A stretch of DNA of 64,000 nt. Origin: Candidatus Obscuribacter sp. (GTDB lineage Bacteria; Cyanobacteriota; Vampirovibrionia; Obscuribacterales; Obscuribacteraceae). The notes under the pieces are model-generated. The model saw only the letters and a program-made list of their open reading frames with translations, was not told where the DNA came from and ran no database searches. The position numbers and the translations under genes are program-made. This document shows positions 19,835-29,949 of the stretch, one piece after another. Numbering within the stretch: the stretch's first letter is position 1; the number at the start of each line of letters is the position of its first letter. The stretch spans positions 62,001-126,000 of the forward strand of contig JADYXR010000133.1 of NCBI GenBank assembly GCA_021772095.1, read 5' to 3'.

Positions 19835-20275
19835 ATGTTGCTGAGACGATTCGCAGAAAACGATTTGTTTAGTTCGCTAAAAGACATGCAGCGGATACAG
19901 AATCAACTAGATCGCCTGCTGTCCGCAAGTGCCTCCAGTGGCAGCCTGGAGTTCCCACCCACCAATGTTTGGACCTCTGAAGAAGGCGCGATCGTTCGCT
20001 CAGAAATCCCCGGCATCGAACCTGAACGCGTCGACATTTCTCTGGTCAATAACACACTAACAATCAGAGGCTCGCGCGGCGAAGAGGTATTAAAAGAAGG
20101 GCAATCTTGCCACCGCCAGGAACGCGAGTCCGGTCACTTCACCCGCACTTTGCAGTTGCCGTTCAACGTAAATTCAGATCGTGTGGAAGCGCGCTTTTGC
20201 AACGGAGTATTAGAGATCACGTTGCCTCGCGCTGAAGCCGAAAAGCCAAGAAAAATTAGCGTTGTCACTGAATAG
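19835..20275 (+). CDS. Hsp20/alpha-crystallin family small heat shock protein
   Basis: RSEIPGIEPERVDISLVNNTLTIRGSR ... FTRTLQLPFNVNSDRVEARFCNGVLEITLPRAE. Confidence 0.93.
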   Translation: MLLRRFAENDLFSSLKDMQRIQNQLDRLLSASASSGSLEFPPTNVWTSEEGAIVRSEIPGIEPERVDISLVNNTLTIRGSRGEEVLKEGQSCHRQERESGHFTRTLQLPFNVNSDRVEARFCNGVLEITLPRAEAEKPRKISVVTE

Positions 20276-20305
20276 TTTAATTAAAAAACAAGGAGGAAGT
20301 CTGTT

Positions 20306-20710
20306 ATGCCAAGTCAACTTATGGATGCGAAGAAGCAAGAAGTCGTCTCAGAAAATGGTTCCGAGCAGACTCGGTCTCGCAAACAATATTCGCCAAGAAC
20401 CGACATCTTCGAGTCGCACGACCAGCTCTTGCTGCTTGCCGATATGCCCGGCGTAAAACAGGAAGGCATCGACATCACGTTGGAACAAAACGTCCTGACG
20501 ATTCGCGGCAAAGTCGAAACTCCGAATTTCCCAGGTTACAGTTTGGCATACACCGAATATGGTGTCGGAGATTTTGAAAGAGTGTTTGCCCTTTCCAACG
20601 AAATCGATCGCGACGGCATTCAAGCGACCGTTAAGAACGGCGTGCTGAAGCTGATTTTGCCAAAGAGCAAAGCGTCTTTGCCGCGGAAGATTAATGTTCA
20701 AACCGAATAG
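20306..20710 (+). CDS. Hsp20/alpha-crystallin family protein (adjacent paralog)
   Basis: LLADMPGVKQEGIDITLEQNVLTIRGK ... GIQATVKNGVLKLILPKSK; AGGAGG ribosome-binding site upstream. Confidence 0.93.
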   Translation: MPSQLMDAKKQEVVSENGSEQTRSRKQYSPRTDIFESHDQLLLLADMPGVKQEGIDITLEQNVLTIRGKVETPNFPGYSLAYTEYGVGDFERVFALSNEIDRDGIQATVKNGVLKLILPKSKASLPRKINVQTE

Positions 20711-20854
20711 GATTTAGAGATCCGAAATTCTACGCGACATATTTAGAACCAAAATCACTTGGACATTTTTGAGCGAAGGAGATTTTTCGAAAAAATTGAC
20801 CACTAGAACGCAATAATCAGACCGCACGCTCTCGTAATTGCTCAGGGTGGAAAC

Positions 20855-20879
20855 CGCTGCCAGCACCAGTATGGCAGCG
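20855..20879 (+). terminator. Candidate Rho-independent terminator
   Basis: CGCTGCCA-N9-TGGCAGCG perfect 8-bp stem followed by ATTTTAAATT. Confidence 0.55.
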
Positions 20880-20933
20880 ATTTTAAATTGAACGGCATTT
20901 AGTTGATCCGTTTCGCTTTAAACTGAAGCCGGG

Positions 20934-22028
20934 TTAAACGACTGCGGCTTCGCACTTTCGTAGCACGTCCTCGTAACCCATCTTGAGCAACCAGTTCGAG
21001 ATTACCGGATCGATTTCGAGCAGTGAACCCAGGATCTGTCTTTCCGGTTTTACCATGAATAAACTTACTCGCTTTCGTTTTCCAAAAGGTTGCGAGAGGT
21101 CGACGAAATCGAAGGCACTGCCAGCGTCTCGGCCTTTGGCTTGTCCGGGAAATTCATGTTCGACAAATCCATCACCAGGACTCTGAGCATTTCCTGCTCC
21201 ATTACCATGCGCGGTGTGATCGCCATTATTGTTGCCGTTCTGCGCGTCATCCAAGAGGCACCAGTTGCCGCTGCCATTTCTGAAACCGCCGACTTCGATA
21301 ATTCGATTGTGCTGGGTGACGTGAGCGATGCCACTACGGGCCGAGTGATCGAAAACGATTTCGAGCAGGCGGGAAACCAGTTGCATCATAGAAGTTGGAC
21401 AGGTATCGACCGAGTTAGGTTCAACCAGTACTGCATAAATCTCTGTGGCACCAAGGCTGATAGCAGCCTGGATAGGCGTGTTGCGCACCAGTCCACCGTC
21501 CATCCAACAGCCTTCGCCGTGCAAACGTCGAGGCGGAAAAAGTAGTGGTATCGCAGATGATGCCATCAAAACATCGATCAAATCATCTTGAGTATCGATC
21601 TCATCGCCAGTGATGACGCGCGTATGCAAACCACAGAGATCGGTTGTAACAAAACCGACTTTAGTTTTTCCGGCCTTAAGCTTATTGATATCAATGCTGC
21701 TGCGCAACAGCTTTTCGAGCGGGTCGGTGTTGAGCAAACCAAGTTGCTGTCCAAAGATCACGCGCCTGAGATGTCCTGGATCAGGAAGTTTGTATACATC
21801 AGATGTGCGAATTTTTCGCCACATCGTTTCCAGCATTTCGAGGTCGTCTTGTCCTACCAGTGCGGCGTTGAGAGCACCGATGCTTGTGCCGACAATCCAG
21901 TCAAAATGGAAATCGCGTTCCGCGCAAGCCTTCGCTACGCCCGCTTCATAGGCACCGCGACCGCCTCCGCCGGATAGGACAAGTGCCCGGACCGGACGGG
22001 ATTCATCCCGATTGTCGCTGGTAGCCAT
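20934..22028 (-). CDS. Patatin-like phospholipase family protein
   Basis: LSGGGGRGAYEAG, GTSIGALNA (GxSxG), MDGGLVRNTP (DGG). Confidence 0.93.
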   Translation of the reverse strand: MATSDNRDESRPVRALVLSGGGGRGAYEAGVAKACAERDFHFDWIVGTSIGALNAALVGQDDLEMLETMWRKIRTSDVYKLPDPGHLRRVIFGQQLGLLNTDPLEKLLRSSIDINKLKAGKTKVGFVTTDLCGLHTRVITGDEIDTQDDLIDVLMASSAIPLLFPPRRLHGEGCWMDGGLVRNTPIQAAISLGATEIYAVLVEPNSVDTCPTSMMQLVSRLLEIVFDHSARSGIAHVTQHNRIIEVGGFRNGSGNWCLLDDAQNGNNNGDHTAHGNGAGNAQSPGDGFVEHEFPGQAKGRDAGSAFDFVDLSQPFGKRKRVSLFMVKPERQILGSLLEIDPVISNWLLKMGYEDVLRKCEAAVV

Positions 22029-22142
22029 TTTGCTGAGAACTCGTATCAAATCGGTAACGGAGCCTAGCCCGGCAATTTCGGCTCCATCTTTACTTTACCG
22101 AATTTCTGGAAAACTGCAAATGAATGCTTGCTTCGGCGCGTT

Positions 22143-24977
22143 TCACTTCGACGCGCTTTCACGCGACTGAAACTCCTTAAGCCAGCCGTCCAGCGACTCT
22201 GCGTTGCGCTCGTTGAGCTTGACGTTTTTGCGGACGCGCTCAATCATTTTTGCGCTTACCCGTCTTCCGGTCTTTATCGGATGTTCAGCCAAGAACTTCT
22301 CCAGGTCGGCGGACTGCTCGGCTGAGACAAAGGACTCGGCACCATTGACGATGCGCGGGAAAAGATGGACAGGGTATTTTGTCTCCATAACTTTCCAATT
22401 TTGCTTCACGAATGACCAGCCGAGATCCCGACCGGCAGTCGTTTTAATCAAGTCACGAACCACATGCGGAGCGTCTTGTGTTTTCACTTTGTCGGTTAAC
22501 ACTAACTCCAAAGTGCGCTTCTGCAGATCAGGTGACCGGAAGTATGCAAGCCCGGAGAGGTTACGCAGTTTGGCTTCCGGGGTGGCCGCGGTCTCGTACA
22601 ATTTCACCATCTCGTCGTAGATTGTAGCGTCGCCGTTGTACGCAACGATGGCTGTCAGCGCATCGTACAGGTTCGGATTAATGTCGCCCGGATTGACTTG
22701 ATAAATGTCCCAGTATTTCCGCGCCTCGGAGATTGTAGCCTGGTCTTGCCCGACGGTACCCATGGCTGTCAAAACATGATTGCGCAGAATCTGGGTGAGC
22801 TCGGACTCGTCTTCTGCGGGTTCCCATCCCATTTTGCGAGTCAACGGGCCAAATCGATCACGAACAAACGCGGCGAATTCGGCTCGGGAACTGTCTTTAA
22901 CGAAATAATCAAGCGTCAGTACCTGACTGGCTAACAACTCGACCACATTTGGATCGGACTCTTCGCGGAAGTGAGCTGTGAAAGATAGATATTGGCCAAC
23001 CGGCATGGTTCCTGCCTCTACAAAGGCCCAGGCGTCGCTCAAGATTTGAAATCGTTCTGCTGGAGTCATGCCGATTTGTGCTTTTTTGCCCAATGATTCC
23101 AAAACGTTCGGAGTGTATTGAGTGCGAAAATAGCCGTCTGCGCGAGCGTTTACGACGACCGGTCCACCCTCGGGAACTTTTGCCAACACGCCTTTCTTAG
23201 CACTCAGCAAAAGACGCACATATGTAGAATCTTTCGACGCTGAATCGACCGTGTCGCTTACAACCCGGCTGGTGACCGGCACTTGCCATAGTTGTGACTT
23301 GCCCGACTTATCGCCGGCTTTTTTGTTTTTGCTGCCTGATGCCGCCGGTGATACCGTGAAATAATCTTGCGCCAGACTAAGATCGCGCCCCTCTTCCATC
23401 GGTTGTGCCGTCACAAGCGGATAGCCGGGTTTATAAACCCAGTCGTGCATAATTTCGCCGACCGGCTTGCCGGATACTTCAGCGAGTGCGTCCCACAATT
23501 GACTCGTCTCAGCGTTGCCGAATTGGTTATCTTTGATGTACTTCTGAATGCCCTTCATGTAAGTCTCTTCGCCGAGAAAACGTTCCAACATGCGGAGAAC
23601 AGACGCACCTTTGTCATACGTGATCTCATCGAACATTTCTTCGGCTTCCGAAGGATCGTTGACGGCGGTGTAGATCGGATGCGTCGAAGCCAGAGAGTCG
23701 GACGCCAGTGCTGCTGCGCGATCTTTGACGAAGATATCCCATGGATGCCATTCAGGCTTATACGATTCGAGTGCTTTGGTAGACATCCAGGTGGCGAAGG
23801 CTTCGTTGAGCCACAGGTCATCCCACCACTTCATCGTGACGATATCACCAAACCACATATGCGCCATTTCGTGCGCAATCACGGAGGCGACAGATTGCTT
23901 AGAGGCGGTCGAGGCGGTCTTCTCGTCGACTAGTAAGCGCGTCTCTCTGAAAGTAACTGCGCCAAGATTTTCCATCGCGCCTGCAGCAAAATCCGGAATG
24001 GCGATCAAATCCAATTTACTTGCCGGGTATTTGACACCGAAATAATTTTCGTAATAGGGCAGCATTTTTTCAGCAGCAGTCCGCGCAAACTCGCACTGTT
24101 CCTCGTGTCCAGGCGTCGCCCAAACTCTAATCTCGACGTTGTTGGAAATCACTGGCTCAGTACTTTCGAACGGACCAACGATCAGTGCCACCAGATATGT
24201 GGACATCTTTGGAGTTTCCGTAAATGTAAATTGCCGTTTTCCGCTGCGTCCTTCCTTCTTATCGAATTGAACAGCGGCGTTAGAAATGGCGGTCAGCTTT
24301 TCGTCTACGGACAGCGTGATCTTGAATGTCGCCTTCATATCAGGTTCGTCAAAGCATGGAAAAACTTTGCGCGCGTCGGTTGGTTCCATTTGCGTGCAGG
24401 CGATTTTGTTTGTCTCGCCTTTGGCGTTCACAAATGTCGAGAGATAGAAACCAGAAAGTTTGTCGTTTAATTTTCCACCAAAGCGCAGCTTTAGCTCATA
24501 CTTACCCGGCTTCAAACTTTGTTGAAATCGAAAACGAATTTGTTGCTTGTCTTTCTCGTCCAACGTCTGCTCTGGCGCAATCCACTTGCCATGCCCATCT
24601 GCAGTGACCTGCGCAATTTCGGTTTCGGCAATTTCCAGATCGACGGAATTGACTACGATATCTTTGGTGGACGAATTCACGGTCAGGAAGATGGTTTCCT
24701 CGCCGCTGAATTGTTTATTGTCCAAATCTGGTTCGATAAAAATTCGATATGTATCCGGCAAAACATTTCGTGGCAAGCGCACTGCGCCTTTGCTTTCAGC
24801 CGCAGCTTCTGGTTCCTTTGAGAACCCGGCTTGCTGGCAAACGACGACCGAGCACAAAATCGCAGTCAGCAGTTTTGCCCTACGCGTGGAGCCTGTGACC
24901 GTTTTAAAATGTCGCCGATCAGTGGTGGCAACTTTTTCACGCAACGCCGAAAATCCAGCCGAAAATCGTTTGAGCAT
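22143..24977 (-). CDS. M1 family metallopeptidase (aminopeptidase N-like)
   Basis: GAMENLGAVTFRE, VIAHEMAHMWFGD...NEAFATW zinc site; N-terminal hydrophobic segment. Confidence 0.95.
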   Translation of the reverse strand: MLKRFSAGFSALREKVATTDRRHFKTVTGSTRRAKLLTAILCSVVVCQQAGFSKEPEAAAESKGAVRLPRNVLPDTYRIFIEPDLDNKQFSGEETIFLTVNSSTKDIVVNSVDLEIAETEIAQVTADGHGKWIAPEQTLDEKDKQQIRFRFQQSLKPGKYELKLRFGGKLNDKLSGFYLSTFVNAKGETNKIACTQMEPTDARKVFPCFDEPDMKATFKITLSVDEKLTAISNAAVQFDKKEGRSGKRQFTFTETPKMSTYLVALIVGPFESTEPVISNNVEIRVWATPGHEEQCEFARTAAEKMLPYYENYFGVKYPASKLDLIAIPDFAAGAMENLGAVTFRETRLLVDEKTASTASKQSVASVIAHEMAHMWFGDIVTMKWWDDLWLNEAFATWMSTKALESYKPEWHPWDIFVKDRAAALASDSLASTHPIYTAVNDPSEAEEMFDEITYDKGASVLRMLERFLGEETYMKGIQKYIKDNQFGNAETSQLWDALAEVSGKPVGEIMHDWVYKPGYPLVTAQPMEEGRDLSLAQDYFTVSPAASGSKNKKAGDKSGKSQLWQVPVTSRVVSDTVDSASKDSTYVRLLLSAKKGVLAKVPEGGPVVVNARADGYFRTQYTPNVLESLGKKAQIGMTPAERFQILSDAWAFVEAGTMPVGQYLSFTAHFREESDPNVVELLASQVLTLDYFVKDSSRAEFAAFVRDRFGPLTRKMGWEPAEDESELTQILRNHVLTAMGTVGQDQATISEARKYWDIYQVNPGDINPNLYDALTAIVAYNGDATIYDEMVKLYETAATPEAKLRNLSGLAYFRSPDLQKRTLELVLTDKVKTQDAPHVVRDLIKTTAGRDLGWSFVKQNWKVMETKYPVHLFPRIVNGAESFVSAEQSADLEKFLAEHPIKTGRRVSAKMIERVRKNVKLNERNAESLDGWLKEFQSRESASK

Positions 24978-25251
24978 TCTCTCCCCCGAGCGAAAGCTGA
25001 TGAATTTGAACGCCGATCATACATTAGTCGCAAGGTTGGCAGGCTATCCAACCGCCCGATTGTGAGTTCTGGTTAACACACCCTACAATTGAGACAGGAA
25101 GAGCGATGCGAGGAACAGAGCGGGCAAGTCAACAGTCGGATTCGCCGAGCCATCCGGGCGCAGATCGATGAATTCCTTAAATGACTATTGGATTTTGCCC
25201 CTTGAGAGCGGGTTCGCGATAGCCTATACAGAACCTTTTGGGGATAAGCAT

Positions 25252-26667
25252 ATGTTTTTCAAACAGTTTTTTCTGGCTTGCCTGGCTCATGCCTCGTACA
25301 TGATCGGCTCAGACGGCGAGGCGTGCGTGGTCGACCCGCAGCGAGATGTCGAGCAATATCTTGAAACCGCTGAGAAAAACGGACTGAAGATCAAATACAT
25401 TATCGAAACCCATCTGCACGCCGATTTCGTCGGTGGACACAGAGAACTCGCGGATCGCACCGGCGCCGAGATTATCTTCAGCAAAGAGGCTGGAGCCGGC
25501 TTTCCTCACCGCGCTGTCGGCGACGGAGAAACCATTGAATTCGGAAAGGTGAAACTAACAGTGCTTGCCACCCCTGGTCATACGCCAGAGAGCATCTGCA
25601 TTTGCGTAACCGACAAAGAGAAGTCCGACAAACCTGAGATGGTTTTGACGGGCGACACACTTTTCATCGGCGACGTTGGCAGACCAGATCTGGTGGGCTC
25701 TATGGGACGCACCAGTGAAGAGATGGCAGGCTTGCTATACGACAGCCTTCATAACAAATTGTTGAAACTCGAAGATGAGGTGATGGTTTATCCAGCTCAT
25801 GGTGCGGGTTCTCTTTGCGGAAAAAACATGTCGACCGAACGTTTTTCGACAATGGGACAACAACGTCAGATGAACTACGCGCTCAAGCCAATGACGAAAG
25901 ACGAGTTCGTATCAATGATGTGCGTGGATCTACCGGAGCAGCCTGCTTACTTTAGCGCTGCAGTCGAAAAAAATAGATCCGGTGCGACGGCGCTCGAGGA
26001 GCTGGCTACGCCAGAGCCCATGGGCGCACAAAAAGTCAAAGAATTGATGGACAAAGGGCATCTCGTGGTCGATGTGCGTTCAAATACTCTCCATGGTGCC
26101 GGTCATGTTCCGGGCTCGATGAATATCGGCTTGGGTGGACAGTTCGCTTCATGGGCGGGCAGTTTGATACCAATTGGAACACCAATCATTCTGATCGTGG
26201 AAGATAAAGATTCCGTAGTAGAAGCGGTCACCAGACTGGCTCGTGCGGGTCACGAATCGGTCGTCGGTTACCTCGACGGTGGCATCTACGCCTGGACAAA
26301 AAGCGGACACGACACAGGCGAAACACCACAGATCACGATCGATCAGTTAAAGGAAAAAATGGGCGACGTTGAAAATCTGCAAATCATTGACGTCAGAAGA
26401 AAGGGTGAATACGACGCGGGGCATGTGCCGACAGCCACCAATATTCCTCTTTCCGAGCTGAGCAGAAACCTCGAGAAGATCGACAAATCTGGCCCGACAG
26501 CGATCATTTGCGCAAGCGGATATAGATCCAGCATCTCAACATACATTTTGAAAGATAGTGGCGTGGCTTATGTATATAACACCGTAGGCGGTACCAACGC
26601 CTGGCGCAACGCCGGCTATGAAATCGAAATGCCTGCCAACGCACCAAGCTGCGCGTCAGCCGGTTAG
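25252..26667 (+). CDS. MBL-fold metallo-hydrolase fused to two rhodanese domains
   Basis: ETHLHADFVGGHREL, TPGHTPESIC; first rhodanese lacks Cys, second has CASGYRS; ATG at 25252 with GGGGA RBS. Confidence 0.9.
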   Translation: MFFKQFFLACLAHASYMIGSDGEACVVDPQRDVEQYLETAEKNGLKIKYIIETHLHADFVGGHRELADRTGAEIIFSKEAGAGFPHRAVGDGETIEFGKVKLTVLATPGHTPESICICVTDKEKSDKPEMVLTGDTLFIGDVGRPDLVGSMGRTSEEMAGLLYDSLHNKLLKLEDEVMVYPAHGAGSLCGKNMSTERFSTMGQQRQMNYALKPMTKDEFVSMMCVDLPEQPAYFSAAVEKNRSGATALEELATPEPMGAQKVKELMDKGHLVVDVRSNTLHGAGHVPGSMNIGLGGQFASWAGSLIPIGTPIILIVEDKDSVVEAVTRLARAGHESVVGYLDGGIYAWTKSGHDTGETPQITIDQLKEKMGDVENLQIIDVRRKGEYDAGHVPTATNIPLSELSRNLEKIDKSGPTAIICASGYRSSISTYILKDSGVAYVYNTVGGTNAWRNAGYEIEMPANAPSCASAG

Positions 26668-26833
26668 ACATCCAGAGTCGCCGTCCAGCGATTTCATCGG
26701 TATTCTCCTGCGGGGTTGTCTTGAGAGTTTTCTTCCGGGTTGGCCGCGACGAAGTTTCTGCGCAGCTCTAGTGCAAGTTCATCATTGCGGATTTCTCTGA
26801 CTTATTTGGCACCACAAAAATACGACCGATAAA

Positions 26834-26865
26834 AAAGCGAGGATGCCTTGTCGCCTCCCCGCTTT
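26834..26865. terminator. Candidate hairpin between convergent genes
   Basis: AAAGCG...CGCTTT plus AGG/CCT inner stem with bulge. Confidence 0.35.
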
Positions 26866-26885
26866 CAATTAAATATTCGTTTAGT

Positions 26886-27305
26886 CTAGATTTTGTGAAC
26901 GCCGTTGTTGGACAAACGGTGCCACCATGGCTGGCGCAATTTTTCCAAGTTAGAGATCGCTTCGTCTAGCTTGTCTTGGAGCTCAATCGCTCTCAGAGCT
27001 TGCTTTTCGAGTTCTGGGATTATCTGTAATTTTTTCTCTTGATCTTCCACGACTCTCTCCATGTGTTGTACTCGGTTGTACGCACTTGTGAGGCGTTGAT
27101 TGGTTTCGTTGAGGAGTTCATGCACTTTGTGCACTTGTCCAAGAAGCTCAAGCAACGTTCTTGTCTCATAGTAAACGGTGGTCTTTTCCAGCTCGACTTC
27201 CGGCTTTGTTACCGGCTCTTCGACGATCACGTGCGGCGTCTCGAGAAAAGCCTCGAACCCTGACAGCGCAACGGGATCAATATTTACTTTTGGATTAGTG
27301 TTCAT
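26886..27305 (-). CDS. Coiled-coil protein of unknown function
   Basis: 139-aa ORF; heptad-like VQHMERVVEDQEKKLQIIPELEKQALRAIELQDKLDEAISNLEKL. Confidence 0.6.
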   Translation of the reverse strand: MNTNPKVNIDPVALSGFEAFLETPHVIVEEPVTKPEVELEKTTVYYETRTLLELLGQVHKVHELLNETNQRLTSAYNRVQHMERVVEDQEKKLQIIPELEKQALRAIELQDKLDEAISNLEKLRQPWWHRLSNNGVHKI

Positions 27306-27620
27306 AATTTTTTGTCTTCTAGCTCGCCACTCGAATGATATTATCTGTGGTGCCTAGAACATTCGCAATACTTGACTACTTTTCGAGGCCGCTCTCTGCT
27401 TTCGGCAGACCGTGATACGACACGCGGTCGTCGACAAAATCGATCAGCGAAACCTTCATGAACAGCCGCTTCGGTTGCATTTCATCGACGCTGCAGAACG
27501 ATAAAAAGAACGCCTGCACGAAATTTGGTGGCAGTCTTTCCGAGAAAAACTATCTGCCACCACATATGAGGTCGTCCTCGTTCTCAACGATCCGGACAAC
27601 CCACTTGCTTGGAACCGAAA

Positions 27621-27878
27621 TCACTCCGGCGTTCTGGTCTTCTGAGCTTTCTTGCTGCTTTTGGACATATAAACAATAGTGACTATAAAAATCGCAAGCA
27701 CCATCGTGACCAAAATGCCAATCGAAATAATCATCAACTGCGCGCCGGCAGGATCTTTATTCGTGGAATCATTAATTTGAACGAAAGCATCCCCAAATTC
27801 CGCTGCGGAAACTTTGGTGAGAGCACCGCATATGATACTGGCGCAAAACGCCAGAATTGCCGGTTTAAACGTTTGCAT
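27621..27878 (-). CDS. Small secreted/membrane protein
   Basis: ATG at 27878: MQTFKPAILAFCASIICGALTKVSAAEF signal peptide plus one TM (MIISIGILVTMVLAIFIVTIVYM). Confidence 0.6.
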   Translation of the reverse strand: MQTFKPAILAFCASIICGALTKVSAAEFGDAFVQINDSTNKDPAGAQLMIISIGILVTMVLAIFIVTIVYMSKSSKKAQKTRTPE

Positions 27879-28251
27879 GTTGTGGTTTTTCCTCAGGATA
27901 CGCCAACTCTCGCCAGCGTCGAATGCCACCATCCATGGAGACCACGTTGGTGTAGCCCATTTTCTGCATGTTGAAAGCGGCAAGGGCCGAGCGAAAACCA
28001 CCACCACAGTACAAAATTACTTCTTCGGATTTGTTTGGAATTATTGTTTCGATGTCGCGCTCTAACACGCCGCGCCCGATGTGTATAGCGCCGTCAGCGT
28101 GACCGGCATCCCACTCGTTGTCTTCGCGAACATCAACGAAATAAAATTTCTCGCCCGCTTTCAATCGCGGCAAAACTTCCTCGGGGATCGTTTCTTTGAT
28201 ATGAGGTTTGACCTCATCGACGAGTTTCACGAATGCTTCTGAGTGTTTCAT
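27865..28251 (-). CDS. Rhodanese-like domain protein
   Basis: FVDVREDNEWDAGHADGAIHIGRG, catalytic loop YCGGGFRS, MDGGIRRWREL. Confidence 0.93.
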   Translation of the reverse strand: MKHSEAFVKLVDEVKPHIKETIPEEVLPRLKAGEKFYFVDVREDNEWDAGHADGAIHIGRGVLERDIETIIPNKSEEVILYCGGGFRSALAAFNMQKMGYTNVVSMDGGIRRWRELAYPEEKPQHANV

Positions 28252-28371
28252 TACCCTGACTCCGCGCCAATTCCAATGCGGGCAGTATATCAGCTCGCCA
28301 TAAATTGCGTATGCGAAAGTTGAACGGCTTGCGCAAAACTTGACTGATGGCGCGGACCAACCACCAAATTT

Positions 28372-28806
28372 CTACAAAATTCCAGCGCGCCTGTAAGCAT
28401 CAGCGATGCGAACCATCATCCGCTCACTGACTACGTCTTCATCACTGAGCGCATTGTAATATTCTTCTGTCAAAACGCGAAACTGTTGACTGTAGTTCGG
28501 TACAGCCATAACGCGAATTCGGCGTTGATCCAGGTCGAGACACCAACCGCCAGGAAGCAGTGACAGCGCACGTTTTAACACACCGACCATTTGCACCGAG
28601 CCAAGCCTTTCCAGCGCACCAACGACGTCAATCGCACGGTCGCCGCACGAGTTACACAGATATCGATCGAATGTTCCATCGTCGATTTCAGCGTTCAGTT
28701 CCCACAGGAAAATATAGTCCAGCTCTTCCGGCAGGAGATTTTGAACGCCTCTTTGACAGCGGTCATTCAGCATCGCGCCGACTTGCAACAGAGTTTCGTG
28801 ATCCAT
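28372..28806 (-). CDS. DUF4375/DMP19-like protein
   Basis: LNAEIDDGTFDRYLCNSCGDRAIDVVGALERLG resembles the DUF4375 (DNA-mimic DMP19) signature. Confidence 0.55.
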   Translation of the reverse strand: MDHETLLQVGAMLNDRCQRGVQNLLPEELDYIFLWELNAEIDDGTFDRYLCNSCGDRAIDVVGALERLGSVQMVGVLKRALSLLPGGWCLDLDQRRIRVMAVPNYSQQFRVLTEEYYNALSDEDVVSERMMVRIADAYRRAGIL

Positions 28807-29008
28807 TTTCTTCGCTCGTGCTTCAGTGTTCTGAACAGTTTATAACAACCGGGTTTGATCCTGCTCCTGTCATCGTAGATTTATAACGGCAATGTTGAGA
28901 ATTTAGAGATCGGCAAATTGAGCTGCGATAATCAGGGCGGCTGTGATACCAGCCGTGTTGAGTTCGCGTGGCGACTCTTGACACCCCAGCGAGAGCGGAG
29001 GCGAAGAC

Positions 29009-29851
29009 ATGCTGTACACATCGAAACCGAATATGGTCGACCTTTTTGGAACCAACGTTCCTGAGCCGCGAGTCCTGATCGACTTCCTGGGCTTCGAGAC
29101 ACACGTCAAGCAGATCCGCGACAAGCGCTTAGCCAGCGTGTGGCCGGGCTGGTACAACCACGCCGCCTATTACATCGTCGATATCAGCGCTGAAAAACTC
29201 TTCGGCTCCGGCGAAGAAGTGAGCATCCCTGAATTCGTCAAAGCACCCGACTACGAATTCGAAATCGGATGCTACGTCACCAAACACGCAGTGTTGAAGA
29301 CGCAGGAAGAAGCGCTCGAATTCTTCAAAGAGAACTGCTATTTGACGATCTTGAACGATTGGTCCGCACGCGACATTCAAAAAATTGACATGCTTGGTCT
29401 GGGACCGGCGAACAGCAAATTCATCATCGGCAACAGCATCGGACCAAAACTCGTTCCTGCCAAAAGCATCAATATGGACGAAAACGGTGTGATGGACATG
29501 GCGATGACATTGCGCATCAATGGCGAAGAACGCACCAAGACAAATTACAACACGCTTTATCACACTAATCCTGAAACGAAGAACAAGTCAGCATGGAGCT
29601 TCCCGCGCTTGATGTCGTTCCTCGGCCAACAGAACATCGCAGTGGAGCCGGGCTACTTGTTAGGTTCTGGCACCGTTGGTAATGGCTGCATCGCTGAGTT
29701 CTCAGCGAAGGTAGATCCTGAAACCAATAAAGAATTGGAACCTGCGAAGTTCGGCTGGCTGAAGGATGGCGACGTCGTGTCTATGGAAGTAGCAGGCATT
29801 GGCACACTCGAAAACAAAGTTCGGCTAAAGCAATTCGCCGCGGTTAAATAA
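29009..29851 (+). CDS. Fumarylacetoacetate hydrolase family protein
   Basis: YEFEIGCYVTK, ILNDWSARDIQ, GPKLVPAKSI, LGSGTVGNGCIAE; GGAGG RBS. Confidence 0.92.
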   Translation: MLYTSKPNMVDLFGTNVPEPRVLIDFLGFETHVKQIRDKRLASVWPGWYNHAAYYIVDISAEKLFGSGEEVSIPEFVKAPDYEFEIGCYVTKHAVLKTQEEALEFFKENCYLTILNDWSARDIQKIDMLGLGPANSKFIIGNSIGPKLVPAKSINMDENGVMDMAMTLRINGEERTKTNYNTLYHTNPETKNKSAWSFPRLMSFLGQQNIAVEPGYLLGSGTVGNGCIAEFSAKVDPETNKELEPAKFGWLKDGDVVSMEVAGIGTLENKVRLKQFAAVK

Positions 29852-29949
29852 CGACTGCGGCAAACCGATGTCAACCGACTTAACCTGCGCGGTGAAGTCG
29901 ACATCTTCTCTGACTGAGCCGCCCGGAAGATTTCTGTTTCGAGGTATCC

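Noticed and set aside
23367-23933. 188-aa ORF antisense to the M1 aminopeptidase
   Set aside because: Fully inside a strongly supported coding region on the other strand; typical shadow ORF.
25252-25500. MBL zinc motif reads THLHADF instead of HxHxDH
   Set aside because: From general knowledge this DF variant is common in MBL-rhodanese fusion proteins, so it is unlikely to mean loss of function.
27865-28251. Rhodanese as part of an operon with the MBL-rhodanese fusion
   Set aside because: It is on the opposite strand and separated by unrelated genes; only a functional similarity can be claimed.
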